Source: Paenibacillus xylaniclasticus (GTDB taxonomy: Bacteria; Bacillota; Bacilli; Paenibacillales; Paenibacillaceae). Taken from it: a stretch of DNA of 64,000 nucleotides. The stretch covers positions 46,998 to 110,997 of the forward strand of contig NZ_BIML01000018.1 of the NCBI RefSeq assembly GCF_004001065.1. Direction: 5' to 3'. Made by a program: the position numbers and the translations under genes. Of this stretch, positions 18,701 to 28,500 are shown piece after piece (position 1 is the first letter of the stretch; each line of letters opens with the position of its first letter). Under the pieces are notes generated by a model. The model was given only the letters and a program-made list of their open reading frames with translations. It had not been told where the DNA came from and did no database searches.

Positions 18701-19557
18701 ACGGTCGTTCCGAAGACGACGGTTGGTGCTCCGCTGTATTTGTAGAGCAGCAGTGCCCACGCTGCGTAAAGCACCGATGCTGGTGTTACGCCTAAACGTC
18801 TGGCGTAATCGGATAAATTAATGATCGTGTCCTGTATCAGTGGAGCAGCAACGGAGCCCGATACACGACGGCGGTCTGCTTTGTAATCTGTACCGTGACG
18901 TATAGGCAGCGTAGTCCGATCGCCAAGGTCAGCGAGCTCGTTCATCCAAAAATTCCGATTGGCTTCGCGGTTAGCCTGTTGATGCCACGCCACGAATTGC
19001 TTGAATCGCGTTTTACGTACAATCGGTGCCTTGTTGCCTGCTGCGAATGCATCATAGGCCGTCAATAGCTCATTGATTAGAACACCGTTACTCCACCCAT
19101 CGAACAAAATATGGTGCCAGCTGACGATCATTTCGAAGCTATGTTCATTCAGCTTGCATACAAGCACTCGTAGCGGATGTGTTGTTAAGTCAATCGGCTT
19201 TGACAGCTCTTCTTCTCTAGCTATATGGACTAGGCGTTCTCTTGCTTTGGAACTAGACGCCGAACAATCCTTCTCACTGATCGGAATATTTGGCTCACGA
19301 AGTACAATTTGCACGGGATGCTCCAGTTTCTCCCAACGAAACACCGTTCGAAGCATTTCGTTTACTCGCGCCACTTGCTGCCAAGCACTGCTTAGCGCTT
19401 CCATATTCAGCATGCCTTCTAACCGGATGCTCAGCTGCTGCGCATAGCTGCCCTCATGCTTGCCGCTGCGGTAATGGAACAGCATGCCCTCCTGTACAGG
19501 AGTCAGTGCGGTAATGTCTTCAATGCTTGCGCGGTCCAGCTTTGTCGCCTCGCTCAT
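15739..19557 (-). CDS. NRPS module C-A-PCP with C-terminal partial condensation-like region
   Basis: Single nonribosomal peptide module of 1272 residues from ATG 19557 (GGAGGG upstream; the frame runs further to 19629 but lacks a site). The C domain is about 1-430 with HHILFDG near 149. The A domain is about 445-960 with YTSGSTGAPKGV near 622. The PCP Ser is near 1002 (IGGNSL). The specificity residues I read are D-H-E-T-L-G-T-V-C. This nine-residue code shares D, E, G, V and C with published lysine codes, and the Glu at position 239 suggests a basic residue such as Lys or Orn, with low certainty. After the PCP come about 230 residues resembling the second lobe of a C domain without its HHxxxDG lobe. 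The C domain follows an E domain in the line, so it should accept a D-residue donor. Confidence 0.85.
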   Translation of the reverse strand: MSEATKLDRASIEDITALTPVQEGMLFHYRSGKHEGSYAQQLSIRLEGMLNMEALSSAWQQVARVNEMLRTVFRWEKLEHPVQIVLREPNIPISEKDCSASSSKARERLVHIAREEELSKPIDLTTHPLRVLVCKLNEHSFEMIVSWHHILFDGWSNGVLINELLTAYDAFAAGNKAPIVRKTRFKQFVAWHQQANREANRNFWMNELADLGDRTTLPIRHGTDYKADRRRVSGSVAAPLIQDTIINLSDYARRLGVTPASVLYAAWALLLYKYSGAPTVVFGTTVSGRTPEIEGVEQMVGLFINTVPLRVELNDEAEVEQVIQSVDAALRRREPYDSSPLMDIASWSGANGAEELFETIVVLDNYPLDTAMLKSSRLTVVGYRMQESTHYPLTLGINTFGEWRVELEYDASSFSEESIKRMVGHYQYLLYQTLLQPQQKVSELELITASEKERILTVLNQPIRKPLCELVHHIFEERARTHPDLPAVISGGRSYTYGSIDARSDIMARRLRRETFTSGERLVALLAERSEQWIVAMLAILKAGCGYIPIDAAYAPARIAYMLEDSAAELLLIGDGVEVPTSFTGRIIRLEEAEACSDDDEDNFIKQEITSEQIAYVTYTSGSTGAPKGVMTEHRQLLAYVLAFQREFGLGPGDVVLQQASCSFDHFVEEVYPALLSGAAIVIAQREEVLDPDRLLQLLQTYQVTFVTVQPLLLSELNKRGGVPSVHTYLSGGDVLKAVHYDRLIENARVYNTYGPTEATVCAAYWQCDRSKETSIPIGSPIAGYNIYITDRNGRLMPIGIPGEICIAGNGVARGYLHNAELTNSKFIPDPYRPGKRMYRTGDVGVWQEDGTIRFEGRTDEQVKIRGYRIDLSEIELALQAHPAIGETVVLAAEDAAGEKHIAAYLVTLDELTAFELREHLTHRLPAHMFPSVYYRIPSIPRTSNDKVDKKALLLCTDRLPSGTRCSEAASNTEKAIIAIWREVLKLDDIGPDDHFFDIGGNSLLLMTLQSKLERTFSAGITVTDLFSMPTVGKQAAWLDSRRKRMEVFAIDGYQRMPEECFRGHAGASDIYAAEDPITMHVPSSIARALYRLASEYSVERIDIMAAMWGYWFAEAIASRTSVFHITVNGGHEALPIRIDLDTAHNFPGLFAHIAKARKAAAAEPDSAVRTTSTDTAVIIPLQRIGRFTPERDAFETMSLVCRSEELLHHDRTELIGLYDWILIIDERTSHSDELDLMLLYRKGRYQPETPEWLIQSYFDLLRQLSGIEVAT

Positions 19558-19582
19558 CGTATTCCCTCCCTCTAAGCTGCAG

Positions 19583-22500
19583 CTATCCTGCCGCATTCGA
19601 TGATGCGGGTATTCGGTTCCCTGTTTCAATGTCGACGATTTGTCCTAGCTCGAGCTTGACGATCTTGTCCGCCAGTCCGAAATATCGATCGTCATGTGTT
19701 ATGGCAATGACGCATTTGCCCCGCTCCTTCAGCTCCGGAAGAAGTGATTCGTAGAAGAACTGCCGGAATTCGGGATCTTGATCCGCTGCCCATTCGTCGA
19801 ACAGATAGATTGGCCGGTCTTCCAGGTAACTGATAAGAAGGGCTAACCGTTTGCGCTGGCCGGTAGACAATGCAAGCGTATCCAGCGGACCTTTACCGAT
19901 CTGTACTTTGTCTTCTAGTCGTAGTCGTGTCAGATGACGTTCAATGGCCGATCTATTAGCGGAGACGTCGATGCCGTACAACTGCTCGAATAGATGGAAA
20001 TCTGCGAATACCGCAGAGAAATGCCGGCCCAGCCATTCCGGCTCCTGCGCCTTTCCATTAATCCGCACTTGTCCTTCGTCCGGAGCGTACAACCCCGTTA
20101 TAAGCCGAGCAAGCGTGGATTTGCCGCTGCCGTTGCCGCCGGTAATGAACGTCACCTCGCCGGTGCGGAACGACAAGCTGACCGGTCCGACCGTAAATAC
20201 GGTTCCTTCATCTCTAGACGGATGTCGGTACATGACCCGATCCAGCTCCAGCGTATGGAATGATCCGTCTTCTATAGGCAAATCAGTTGATTCGTATTGA
20301 TCTGACTGCTCTGTACGACTTCGGTCGTCTGCTAATTCTTCCGCAAGATTGTTAATCCGGCCCCAGCTGATTCGCACCCGAATTAGATTCGGGATGGTAC
20401 CAAGAATGCCATGAATCGGGCCTGTCATGTAGAGCAGAATGAAGACGTAGGTTTGAACGGACGCCGCCTTCATCTCTGGGAACAAGACCGGGAACAGGAA
20501 GGCAATAACGCCGACGACCAGCGAGAACATCAGTTCGCCGATTACATTAACGTTGGCGAATTTCATATCGCCCCGAATCCGTTTGTCGCGGTATATCCGT
20601 GAGCTCGAAACCATATCCTGTTGGAAATCGTTTCTTCTACCCTCATGAAGCGTCAGTTCCTTAAAGCCAGATGTCATATGATGAATAAATGCAAAGAAGA
20701 TGTTCTGAATGTCGCGTGTCTGTTCCCAGATGCGATGGGCTTGGCGCCCGAACAAGAAGTGAAGTCCTGCTGCGGTGACGATGACGAACAACGAAACGAG
20801 CAAGCCGTATACGCTTATAGTGCCCATGTAGATAAAGCAGAAAATTAAAGTCACGAGACTGGTGGCACCGGTAACCACAATATTAGAAAACTCACTGATC
20901 GTCTCCGTATCATTGTTGAGCGCCGCTTGAATTTTACCCTGCTCTAACCGTTCTAACCGACGGAATGGTGCCTTCAGTACGACCTCGATCAGTTCCACCC
21001 GTTTGCGATAGACGAGCTCATTCGCAATATGAATCAGTCGAGTACGGACGAGCTTCTGACCGGCAACATATAAGAAAATACCGGCGACGAGATAAAGCAG
21101 TAATCCGCTTGGAAACTTGTCGTCATCTACATGCGCAAGTGCAGCATTGACGATGAAAATAATAAGCGCATTGCCGAAGCCGCTGGCCAGGCTAAGCACG
21201 ATCAATGGCAGCAGCGATCTGTCACGCTGCTTCGGCGCCAATGTGGTCAACACATAATAGAAGCCAAACAGCACCGCAGCTCCGAAGATTGTCCATGCAG
21301 CTGCAGGCACCGTAAACGGCGCCCATACGGTGAAAAATTTCCAAGTCAAACCATTAAACAGCGCATCGGGGACTCGGTATAGACAATAGCCAAAGCCCGT
21401 TAGTCCTACGATAAGCGCAACGCTTACGGCCATTGCTCGGGCAGGACGGCTTGTAAAGCGACGTTCTTGCCGCGCAATTTGCACGAACGTTATAAATAAC
21501 TGCCACAGTGTCAGCAGGATGACTGGCGCCGCAGTAAATAATACGGCCGAAGCGGTATTGTCCAGACTTTTCCATGTATCCTTGACCGGTTCCGGCATTT
21601 TCTTGTCCATGAGCATGCTCATGATACCTTGGCCGATCATCATCGTGTGGATACTGCTCTGATTCGCCAACAATGCTACTCCGATGCTGTCCACCGGACG
21701 GAACACGACAAAGGATGAAAAGTTAGGATTGTTGCCCTCATGGGCAAGCTCACCTGTACCTTTCTGGAACACGCCCCAGCCAGCGGCATAGGACGAGCCA
21801 TCGGGATTCGGCGGTACCGTTGTGTCTGGAATATGCGATTGACGGACAATTTCTGGATCGAGCGAGAGATTGGGTGCTGTGCCAAGTTGAATTTTCAACC
21901 ATTGCTCCATTTCCGAAGCGCTGGAGATAACATATCCTGCCGCCGTATTGCCGCGGTATGCAGGAGCATCGTAGGCTTGCGCGCGAAGCAGTCCGGGCTT
22001 GTAGCCTTGAGCGAATGGTGCGCCTTCAGGCGGTTTGAACATATAGGTGCCAGTTAAGCCAAGCGGGTCGAGAATTTGCTCCCGCATATATTGCTCGAAC
22101 GGTATGCCTGCAGTCTGCTGAACAACTAACGCTAGCACGTCGTAATTGATGGTCGCGTACTCATAGCGTTCACCCGGCTCATAATCGAGCTCCATCCCTT
22201 CGAGCGTACGGACTGTCTGCTCCAGTCCGCTCTCATCCTCCGATACCGGTATACCCGCTATCGTTCGAAAAGGAATACCGCTCGTATGATGAAGCAGCTG
22301 CCGAAGCGTTACGACAGCCTCTTCTCCTTTGTAGGTGAAGCGCAGCCAAGGCAAATATTGACGGACTGGTGCGTCGAGATTGAGTTGTCCTTCCTTCTCG
22401 AGACGGAAGACGGCAAGCGCAGAGAACGCTTTGCTCGTTGAACCGAGCTCGAACAACGTATCGTTTGTAACAGGAATCTTGTCTTCCTTATTCGCCCAGC

Positions 22501-22720
22501 CATATCCTTGGCTAAATATCGTTTTATCCCCTTGTACGATTACAACTGCAAGTCCGGGAATTTCTGCACGATCCTTCTGTTTGCGAATGTAGGCATCGAT
22601 CTTAATCAGCTTCTCTTGTGAAGGCGCAACAATTTCAGCAGCCGCTTGTCCGGACAACAGGAGCACGGAAGCTGCCATCATAAATAGAAGCGCCTGCAGC
22701 TTTCTCCACCGGCGGCTCAT
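19583..22720 (-). CDS. Serine peptidase (S12) fused to cyclic-peptide ABC exporter, ZmaM/PamJ-like
   Basis: A 1045-residue fusion. Residues 1-28 are a signal or anchor. A beta-lactamase-fold S12 peptidase follows (about 30-390) with STSK near 93, Y-A-T in YEYATINYDVL where YxN is usual, and HEG near the end. Several membrane segments (about 410-790) lead to an ATPase domain with Walker A GGNGSGKST near 865, signature LSTGQRKR and Walker B YLFDEW, typical of cyclic peptide exporters (SyrD/PvdE type). The ATG at 22720 overlaps the glycosyltransferase stop (ATGA). In ZmaM and PamJ the same fusion exports a prodrug and removes its N-acyl-D-Asn cap outside the membrane. The D-Asn-type starter NRPS in this operon fits that role exactly. 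The Tyr-Ala-Thr variant deserves a check. Confidence 0.87.
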   Translation of the reverse strand: MSRRWRKLQALLFMMAASVLLLSGQAAAEIVAPSQEKLIKIDAYIRKQKDRAEIPGLAVVIVQGDKTIFSQGYGWANKEDKIPVTNDTLFELGSTSKAFSALAVFRLEKEGQLNLDAPVRQYLPWLRFTYKGEEAVVTLRQLLHHTSGIPFRTIAGIPVSEDESGLEQTVRTLEGMELDYEPGERYEYATINYDVLALVVQQTAGIPFEQYMREQILDPLGLTGTYMFKPPEGAPFAQGYKPGLLRAQAYDAPAYRGNTAAGYVISSASEMEQWLKIQLGTAPNLSLDPEIVRQSHIPDTTVPPNPDGSSYAAGWGVFQKGTGELAHEGNNPNFSSFVVFRPVDSIGVALLANQSSIHTMMIGQGIMSMLMDKKMPEPVKDTWKSLDNTASAVLFTAAPVILLTLWQLFITFVQIARQERRFTSRPARAMAVSVALIVGLTGFGYCLYRVPDALFNGLTWKFFTVWAPFTVPAAAWTIFGAAVLFGFYYVLTTLAPKQRDRSLLPLIVLSLASGFGNALIIFIVNAALAHVDDDKFPSGLLLYLVAGIFLYVAGQKLVRTRLIHIANELVYRKRVELIEVVLKAPFRRLERLEQGKIQAALNNDTETISEFSNIVVTGATSLVTLIFCFIYMGTISVYGLLVSLFVIVTAAGLHFLFGRQAHRIWEQTRDIQNIFFAFIHHMTSGFKELTLHEGRRNDFQQDMVSSSRIYRDKRIRGDMKFANVNVIGELMFSLVVGVIAFLFPVLFPEMKAASVQTYVFILLYMTGPIHGILGTIPNLIRVRISWGRINNLAEELADDRSRTEQSDQYESTDLPIEDGSFHTLELDRVMYRHPSRDEGTVFTVGPVSLSFRTGEVTFITGGNGSGKSTLARLITGLYAPDEGQVRINGKAQEPEWLGRHFSAVFADFHLFEQLYGIDVSANRSAIERHLTRLRLEDKVQIGKGPLDTLALSTGQRKRLALLISYLEDRPIYLFDEWAADQDPEFRQFFYESLLPELKERGKCVIAITHDDRYFGLADKIVKLELGQIVDIETGNRIPASSNAAG

Positions 22721-23970
22721 CGTTGAAGCGCCTTTCTGCGTTCGGCTGCAACGAAGGACAGAATCGCATCTGCTGCAAGCGCTGGACCGCCTGCCGATTC
22801 GAGTGACTGATGAATCCGAAGGCAAGCTTCGCGAAACGATGGCTCCTTCTGGACACGTAATACGGCCTCCGCAAGCTCGTTCGGCTGCCAGTCGTCACCC
22901 TTCAAAAAAATCCCGGCTCCCGATTTCTCCACGGCGAGCGCCCCCATGAATTGATCGAAGCTTTGCGGTACGACAACCATAGGAACCTCCAGGCACAAGC
23001 TTTCGTGAATGCTGTTCGACCCGCCATGGGTAATGAATGCGGAAGCACGCTTGAGCAGCGCCAGCTGCGGCATATGAGAACGAACGATGACATTGTCCGG
23101 CAGCTGTCCCAGACGCTCGACGGATACTTGATGCCCAATCGACATGGCGACCTGCACGTTCTTGTCCCGGAAAGCTTCCAAGCATTTCGTATAGAAATGC
23201 TCTGCATCATTAAAAATCGTGCCCAAAGCGATATAGACCAGCGGTCTATCGTCAAGCTGCTCGAACGGAAAGTCGTCCGGCTCCTGGCGTTGTTCAATAG
23301 CGTATCCGGCAAAAACATAGCTGTCGTCAAACGCTTGCTCATATAACTGAAATTCACGTGATGTCGGTAATATGTTGAGCTTTTCCTTCCCGCAGAAAAT
23401 ATCATTGATCAGCTGTAATGGCTGGACACCGTATTTTACTGATAGTAGCTGCTTCAGCTTGGCTTCCAATCTACGGTATACATCCGTCTTGCCTTTGTTC
23501 TTCGTATAGACAGGATCGTCCCCTGCGCGGAGCACGTATTCCATAAAAAATTCGGGGTCGACTTCTGCCATCTCGTCAATATATGCAAAATTTGCAAAGA
23601 CGGAGATACCGGGCAGGCCCAGCCTTGCAGCTAATTCTTTGCCCCAATAACAAAAAGCGTCATGCACAATATAATCAGGCTGCCAGTCTTGAATCTCATC
23701 AATGGTAGCCCCTACAATTTGACGGCTTCGGTCGAGAATAAAGTCGGCGGTAACAAGGAAGGTATCGATGCCTCCAGCGTTGATCGTGCCGAAATCGAGC
23801 GGGTGATGATACGCTGCAAATTGTGCGCCGGCCGCTTCAATTTTATCTCGGAACTTCTCTCCCGAATAATACCGGATATGTTCGCCTCGCGCCGTAAGCT
23901 CGCGAATAAGTCCAAGCGTTGGGTTGACGTGACCATGCAGGTCAACGCCGAAATAAATGCCTCTCGTCAT
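22717..23970 (-). CDS. MGT-type (macrolide-like) UDP-glycosyltransferase, 417 aa
   Basis: GT-B fold glycosyltransferase of GT family 1. The N-terminal acceptor domain begins with GVDLHGHVNPTLGLIREL; the C-terminal nucleotide-sugar domain holds HGGSNSIHESLCLEVPMVVVPQSFDQ, the family signature. The ATG at 23970 follows AGGAGG, 9 bases after the oxidase gene. Its stop overlaps the peptidase-exporter start (ATGA). In antibiotic clusters such enzymes either decorate the product or inactivate it for self-protection. Its placement immediately before the exporter/peptidase gene fits either role; I cannot choose between them from sequence. There is no signal peptide, so it acts in the cytoplasm. Confidence 0.85.
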   Translation of the reverse strand: MTRGIYFGVDLHGHVNPTLGLIRELTARGEHIRYYSGEKFRDKIEAAGAQFAAYHHPLDFGTINAGGIDTFLVTADFILDRSRQIVGATIDEIQDWQPDYIVHDAFCYWGKELAARLGLPGISVFANFAYIDEMAEVDPEFFMEYVLRAGDDPVYTKNKGKTDVYRRLEAKLKQLLSVKYGVQPLQLINDIFCGKEKLNILPTSREFQLYEQAFDDSYVFAGYAIEQRQEPDDFPFEQLDDRPLVYIALGTIFNDAEHFYTKCLEAFRDKNVQVAMSIGHQVSVERLGQLPDNVIVRSHMPQLALLKRASAFITHGGSNSIHESLCLEVPMVVVPQSFDQFMGALAVEKSGAGIFLKGDDWQPNELAEAVLRVQKEPSFREACLRIHQSLESAGGPALAADAILSFVAAERRKALQR

Positions 23971-23979
23971 AACAACCTC

Positions 23980-25458
23980 CTAGTACTGCGGCTTGTTCAT
24001 TATATATCGATCGTCCTTACGGACCTCCTTCTCGTCCCAGGCATTTTTTCCCCAAGCGCCTGCATAGATAATTTGATGAGTTGGCGTTAAGTTCAATAAA
24101 GCTCTCATCTCATCGTCATAGAAACCGCCGATAATCGAGAAGCCAAGACCCATTTCCTCTGATTTGAGATGAATTAACTGCCCCAGGGTGCCGCCATCAA
24201 CAGAGAATTGTTGATATCGTGAGAACTCATCAATCGGTATATGCGCCATGTCGAATGTGAAGACGAATAAGACGGAGCAGTCGCGGATAAAGGATTGACC
24301 TAGACAGATCCCGGCTGTTACGTCCCGATAATCACCTTCCGTCACACATTCCAATCCCTCTTCCGACCAGCGGTAAACACCGGCTTGCAGCTCTTCTATC
24401 CCGTGGATGACCATATGAAAGGTCGGCAGCAAGCCGGTCCGTTCAATGAATGCTGCCATCGTGACCAGCTGCTCGTATGGCAGATTTCTGCGTTCAAACG
24501 CAGCACTTGATCGTCGATCAACGATGAGTGGCAGCAGCTGATCGTAATTCGACCACTTGTCATCTTCCGGGAGCGTTATGCGTGTCACGCAATTGTCTGA
24601 CGGTTCACGTACTGTCCGATCGACTAGCTGTCGAAACTTGAAGATCGGGTCCCAATCGAATAATAGGATGTCATCATCGTGTTGTGGTTCAATACTAGCA
24701 ATCTCTTGAATATAGGATTCTTGTTCAACCGAGTCTTCGTTCAAGCCGGGTAATGAGTGCTTCGCGGAAGCGGCAATCATTGCAACCGGTACCTCAAAGT
24801 GATCTAGCTTTAACATGGCGGACAGCTCATCGGACCGAAGTCGAGTGTACGTTGTCGCCTGCCAGCCGAGCGATCTTAGCATAAGCTGAAGATTAGCTGC
24901 AGCATGGCCGGCGTCTACCATGCCGAATCGGTAGCCTTTATATGAATATTTCCAACAGGTTCTCCACGGAACAATCGTTAATATAAAGGTTACATCCGCG
25001 TTAGTTCCGGCTGATGGAAGCCCGCATCCGTATTCGCTTACCGACTGGGCATCTGAGATCCGATACAGCGACGCATACAGCGCATTATAATGATACAGAC
25101 CTGGCTTCACCTTCCCTAAACGTCGGACATGCACGTACAGTTCAACCGGGTAGCATCCCCCGGCTGACGGATATGACCATAAAAGCTCCGATTCATGACC
25201 ATGAAACTTGACTGATGTAACACCGAATGAAGGCAGCAGTAATTGCTTCAACCAGTCAATGCCGTTAAATGCTTCTGACGAAGTTACATCCCCCCCTTTG
25301 CGAACGGATGTTTTTAACCTGATGCATGGTCCGTTATAACACTTGAACCGTTCGGGCCGAGGACTAATTTCGAACCGATTGCCTGCGTATTCTTGTCCTC
25401 TCGTATATTGAAAGATGGATAGCTGCTCCACCTCGATCGATACCGGATTACTCATCAT
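23980..25458 (-). CDS. Tandem SagB-type (nitroreductase-fold) FMN oxidase
   Basis: About 492 residues with two SagB/McbC-like nitroreductase halves. The first contains SYPSAGGCYPVELYVHV and LYHYNALYASLYRI. The second (from about residue 300) contains LPLIVDRRSSAAFERRNLPY and MGLGFSIIGGFYDDE. Such enzymes oxidise azolines to azoles or introduce double bonds in peptide products, using FMN. No cyclisation (Cy) domain occurs in this operon, so azole formation is not evident and a different dehydrogenation is possible. The start is uncertain: an in-frame GTG at 25467 and ATGs at 25458 and 25455 all have poor Shine-Dalgarno sites. It lies 37-46 bases after the starter NRPS gene, in the same operon. 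Confidence 0.78.
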   Translation of the reverse strand: MMSNPVSIEVEQLSIFQYTRGQEYAGNRFEISPRPERFKCYNGPCIRLKTSVRKGGDVTSSEAFNGIDWLKQLLLPSFGVTSVKFHGHESELLWSYPSAGGCYPVELYVHVRRLGKVKPGLYHYNALYASLYRISDAQSVSEYGCGLPSAGTNADVTFILTIVPWRTCWKYSYKGYRFGMVDAGHAAANLQLMLRSLGWQATTYTRLRSDELSAMLKLDHFEVPVAMIAASAKHSLPGLNEDSVEQESYIQEIASIEPQHDDDILLFDWDPIFKFRQLVDRTVREPSDNCVTRITLPEDDKWSNYDQLLPLIVDRRSSAAFERRNLPYEQLVTMAAFIERTGLLPTFHMVIHGIEELQAGVYRWSEEGLECVTEGDYRDVTAGICLGQSFIRDCSVLFVFTFDMAHIPIDEFSRYQQFSVDGGTLGQLIHLKSEEMGLGFSIIGGFYDDEMRALLNLTPTHQIIYAGAWGKNAWDEKEVRKDDRYIMNKPQY

Positions 25459-25504
25459 GGATCCCACGCTTTCGGTTTATTTCATTTTTCTCTCTCTTGA
25501 GTCG

Positions 25505-28500
25505 TTAACGGTATAAACTATCGAGAGCTTCCTGAGACAAAGAAATAGTCGAAAAATCCGACGGCGTATACACCCTATCGTGGACGCCAAGACAGTGGCG
25601 GATGAGTGACTCCGTCCGTTCGATGAAACTGTCAGTTAACGCTACAGCAGTCTCAGACCGGACCGTGCTCCGGTCAAAGCGTACGGTAATCTTCAGCTTA
25701 CCGCCAAGCACCATTGCCACGATGTCGAGCGGGGTGGTCATTGGGTTACCTGCCCCGATGTCGGCACCTGTCTCTTCATCAGACAATTCAAACACAGCTC
25801 CCGCATGCAGAGAAGTATCCAGTTGTCCGACGTAGTTAAACCGTATTCGAAGACCTTCGCCAGGATCGTGAAGCGTGCGTAACAATCTCGTTAGAATGCC
25901 ATAGCTAATCCCGCGTGACGGGATAGTACGAAGCGTCTCCTTGACCGACTTGATACAACGTTCCCACGTGTCGTCTGCGTCTGCCTGCAGGCGAACCGGA
26001 TACATTGCCGTAAACCAGCCGACACTCTTGGACAGCTCGATTGACGGGTCTAATGGCTCACGTCCATGCCCTTCCAATTCAATTACAGGCTTCTCTATGT
26101 CGAACTGTTTCCAAATGGCCGATGCAAGCGCGGCTGCCAACAGCTCTTGAACATTGGATCCGTATGAAGTGGAAGCAATCTGGAGCAGCTGCTCTGTGCT
26201 CTCCTGCGACAGTTCCTCTGATACGGAATCAACTCCATTGCTCGTCTTACATGCAGGCTGTTCGAACTGGATATACGTTTCATTGTCCAGAAGAGCCTGC
26301 CAATACGAGCGTTCGCTCTCCATCTCCTCCTTCCGGCTCCATAAGTGTTCTGCCCATAGCTGATATGAGGCCGTAACCGTCGGTAGCGTGACTGGTTCTT
26401 GTGAAGTATATTGACCGTGTAGAAGACCTAGCTCCTCAAGCAGGATTGACCAAGAAACAGCATCGACCGCGAGATGATGAGCTGTGAGTAGTAATCGTCG
26501 TCCATCCTCGCCAAGCTCGAATAAGCACGCTTTGAGCAAGGCATCCCGATCCAATCGGAAGCTTGCCTTTAGCCGTTCGCCGATCGTCTTTATTTGCTCC
26601 TGGCGCTCGAGTCTCGTTAGGTGTGACAAATCGTATACGGAGACGTTTTCGATGATGGCGTTATCGTTATAAATGAGCGTATCGGTTGACAAATCTATGT
26701 TCAATCGTAGTGAATCGTGCCGATTGATCAGTGTCTCGACGATTCCGTCAAGCTGCTGCGCCGTAAGTTCACCATCCAGCCGCAGCAATACGGACTGCAC
26801 AAAATGATTCCGCTCAGAGAACGGCCTTGTCATGAACCAGTCTATGATCGGAGTCGAGCGTTGAACTCCTTTGCTTCGGACAAGCGTATGGGCTGTTTCT
26901 TGGGCTATCGGCTGTACATAATGACTCATATCTTCGAAGACAGGATGAGCCAGTACGTCAGCAACCTTAATCCTATACCCGCGACTTCGTAGACGAGAAG
27001 CGAGCTGAATCGCTTTGATCGAATCTCCGCCCAATGTATAGAAATGATCTAGCGTATGGATATCGTTAACGTGTAAAACGTCCATTGCAACCGCAAGAAG
27101 CACGCTCACAGCCGGATTCAATACGCTGTTCTCTGTACAACCGGCCAGTAGACGACTCCGCTTCATATCTGGAGCCGGCAGCTTGTTACGATCGACTTTG
27201 CCGTTCACGTTTAGAGGAATATGCTCCAGCTTCACGATATGCGCCGGAACCATATAAGCAGGTAACCTCTGACTCAAGTAGTCACTCCAATCCTCGGATT
27301 GTGTACTACTCTGTACAATATAAGCGCATAAATATTTGCGGCCATCATCTGAAGTCCGGTCGATTACGATCGCTTCACGTACCGACGGATGATCAGCTAA
27401 TACACGTTCGATTTCACCTAGCTCGATCCGGTGACCGCGAATTTTGACCTGCATATCCCCGCGGCCTGCATATTCAACCGTTCCGTCTTCCAGCCGGCGT
27501 GCTAAATCTCCAGTCCGGTACATCCGCTCGCCTGGAAGGAATGGGCAAGGAACGAAACGCTCTGCCGTTATGTTAGGCATATTCCGATAACCTCGGGCTA
27601 AGCCGTCCCCTGTTATATACAACTCGCCAATTACCCCTTCAGGGACAGGGTTACCATCACAATCAAGGATATGAATACCTGTATTGGCACATGGGATACC
27701 GATTGGCACCGATGTTCGAACATCTTGCTTAGGATTATAGCGATGGATCATACAGCCGACGACAGTCTCAGTTGGACCATATTCGTTGTATATTTCGATG
27801 TGTCCGCCAAAGCTTTCATAGATACGCTTGGCCAGATCGGTTCGTAAATCTTCCCCCCCAACAATAAGTCGCCTAACCGAGCTTGTCCGATTGTCCCGAT
27901 CTTGCAGCAAGCTCAGATGTGACGGAGTCAGCTTTATTACGGTAGCTTGATTGTCCTGTATGATACGATCCAACACGTAGATGTCTTGATCATCTCGATA
28001 GACGTCGATTCGTCCTCCCGCGATGAGCGGAGTAAATATACTCGTAACAGTTAAGTCGAAAGCGAGCGATGAATAAAGCGGAAACACCTCTTCTTCACTG
28101 CGAATATACTGCTGCTTGGCCCACCATATATAGTTAACAAGCCCGCGGTGCTCGATCATAACGCCTTTGGGTCTGCCAGTCGAGCCAGAGGTGTAGATGA
28201 TATAAGCCAAATGATCTGGACTTGCCTTATTGGAAGACAGATATGGGTCCGCCAAGTACAATGTAGGATCGCTCACATCCCCAATTCGTCCCTCGTAGCT
28301 AATGCCTTCTGGTATCGGTACATTCACCAGCAGCAGGCTGCAGCCTGCATCCGATAGCATGAATCCGATTCGTTCGACCGGATATTCAGGATCGATTGGC
28401 ACGTAAGCAGCGCCTGCCTTCAGTACGGCAATGATTGCAACAACCATCTCTAGCGAATGCTTTAATAATAAACCGACCGTTTGCTCCTTGCAGATTCCTT

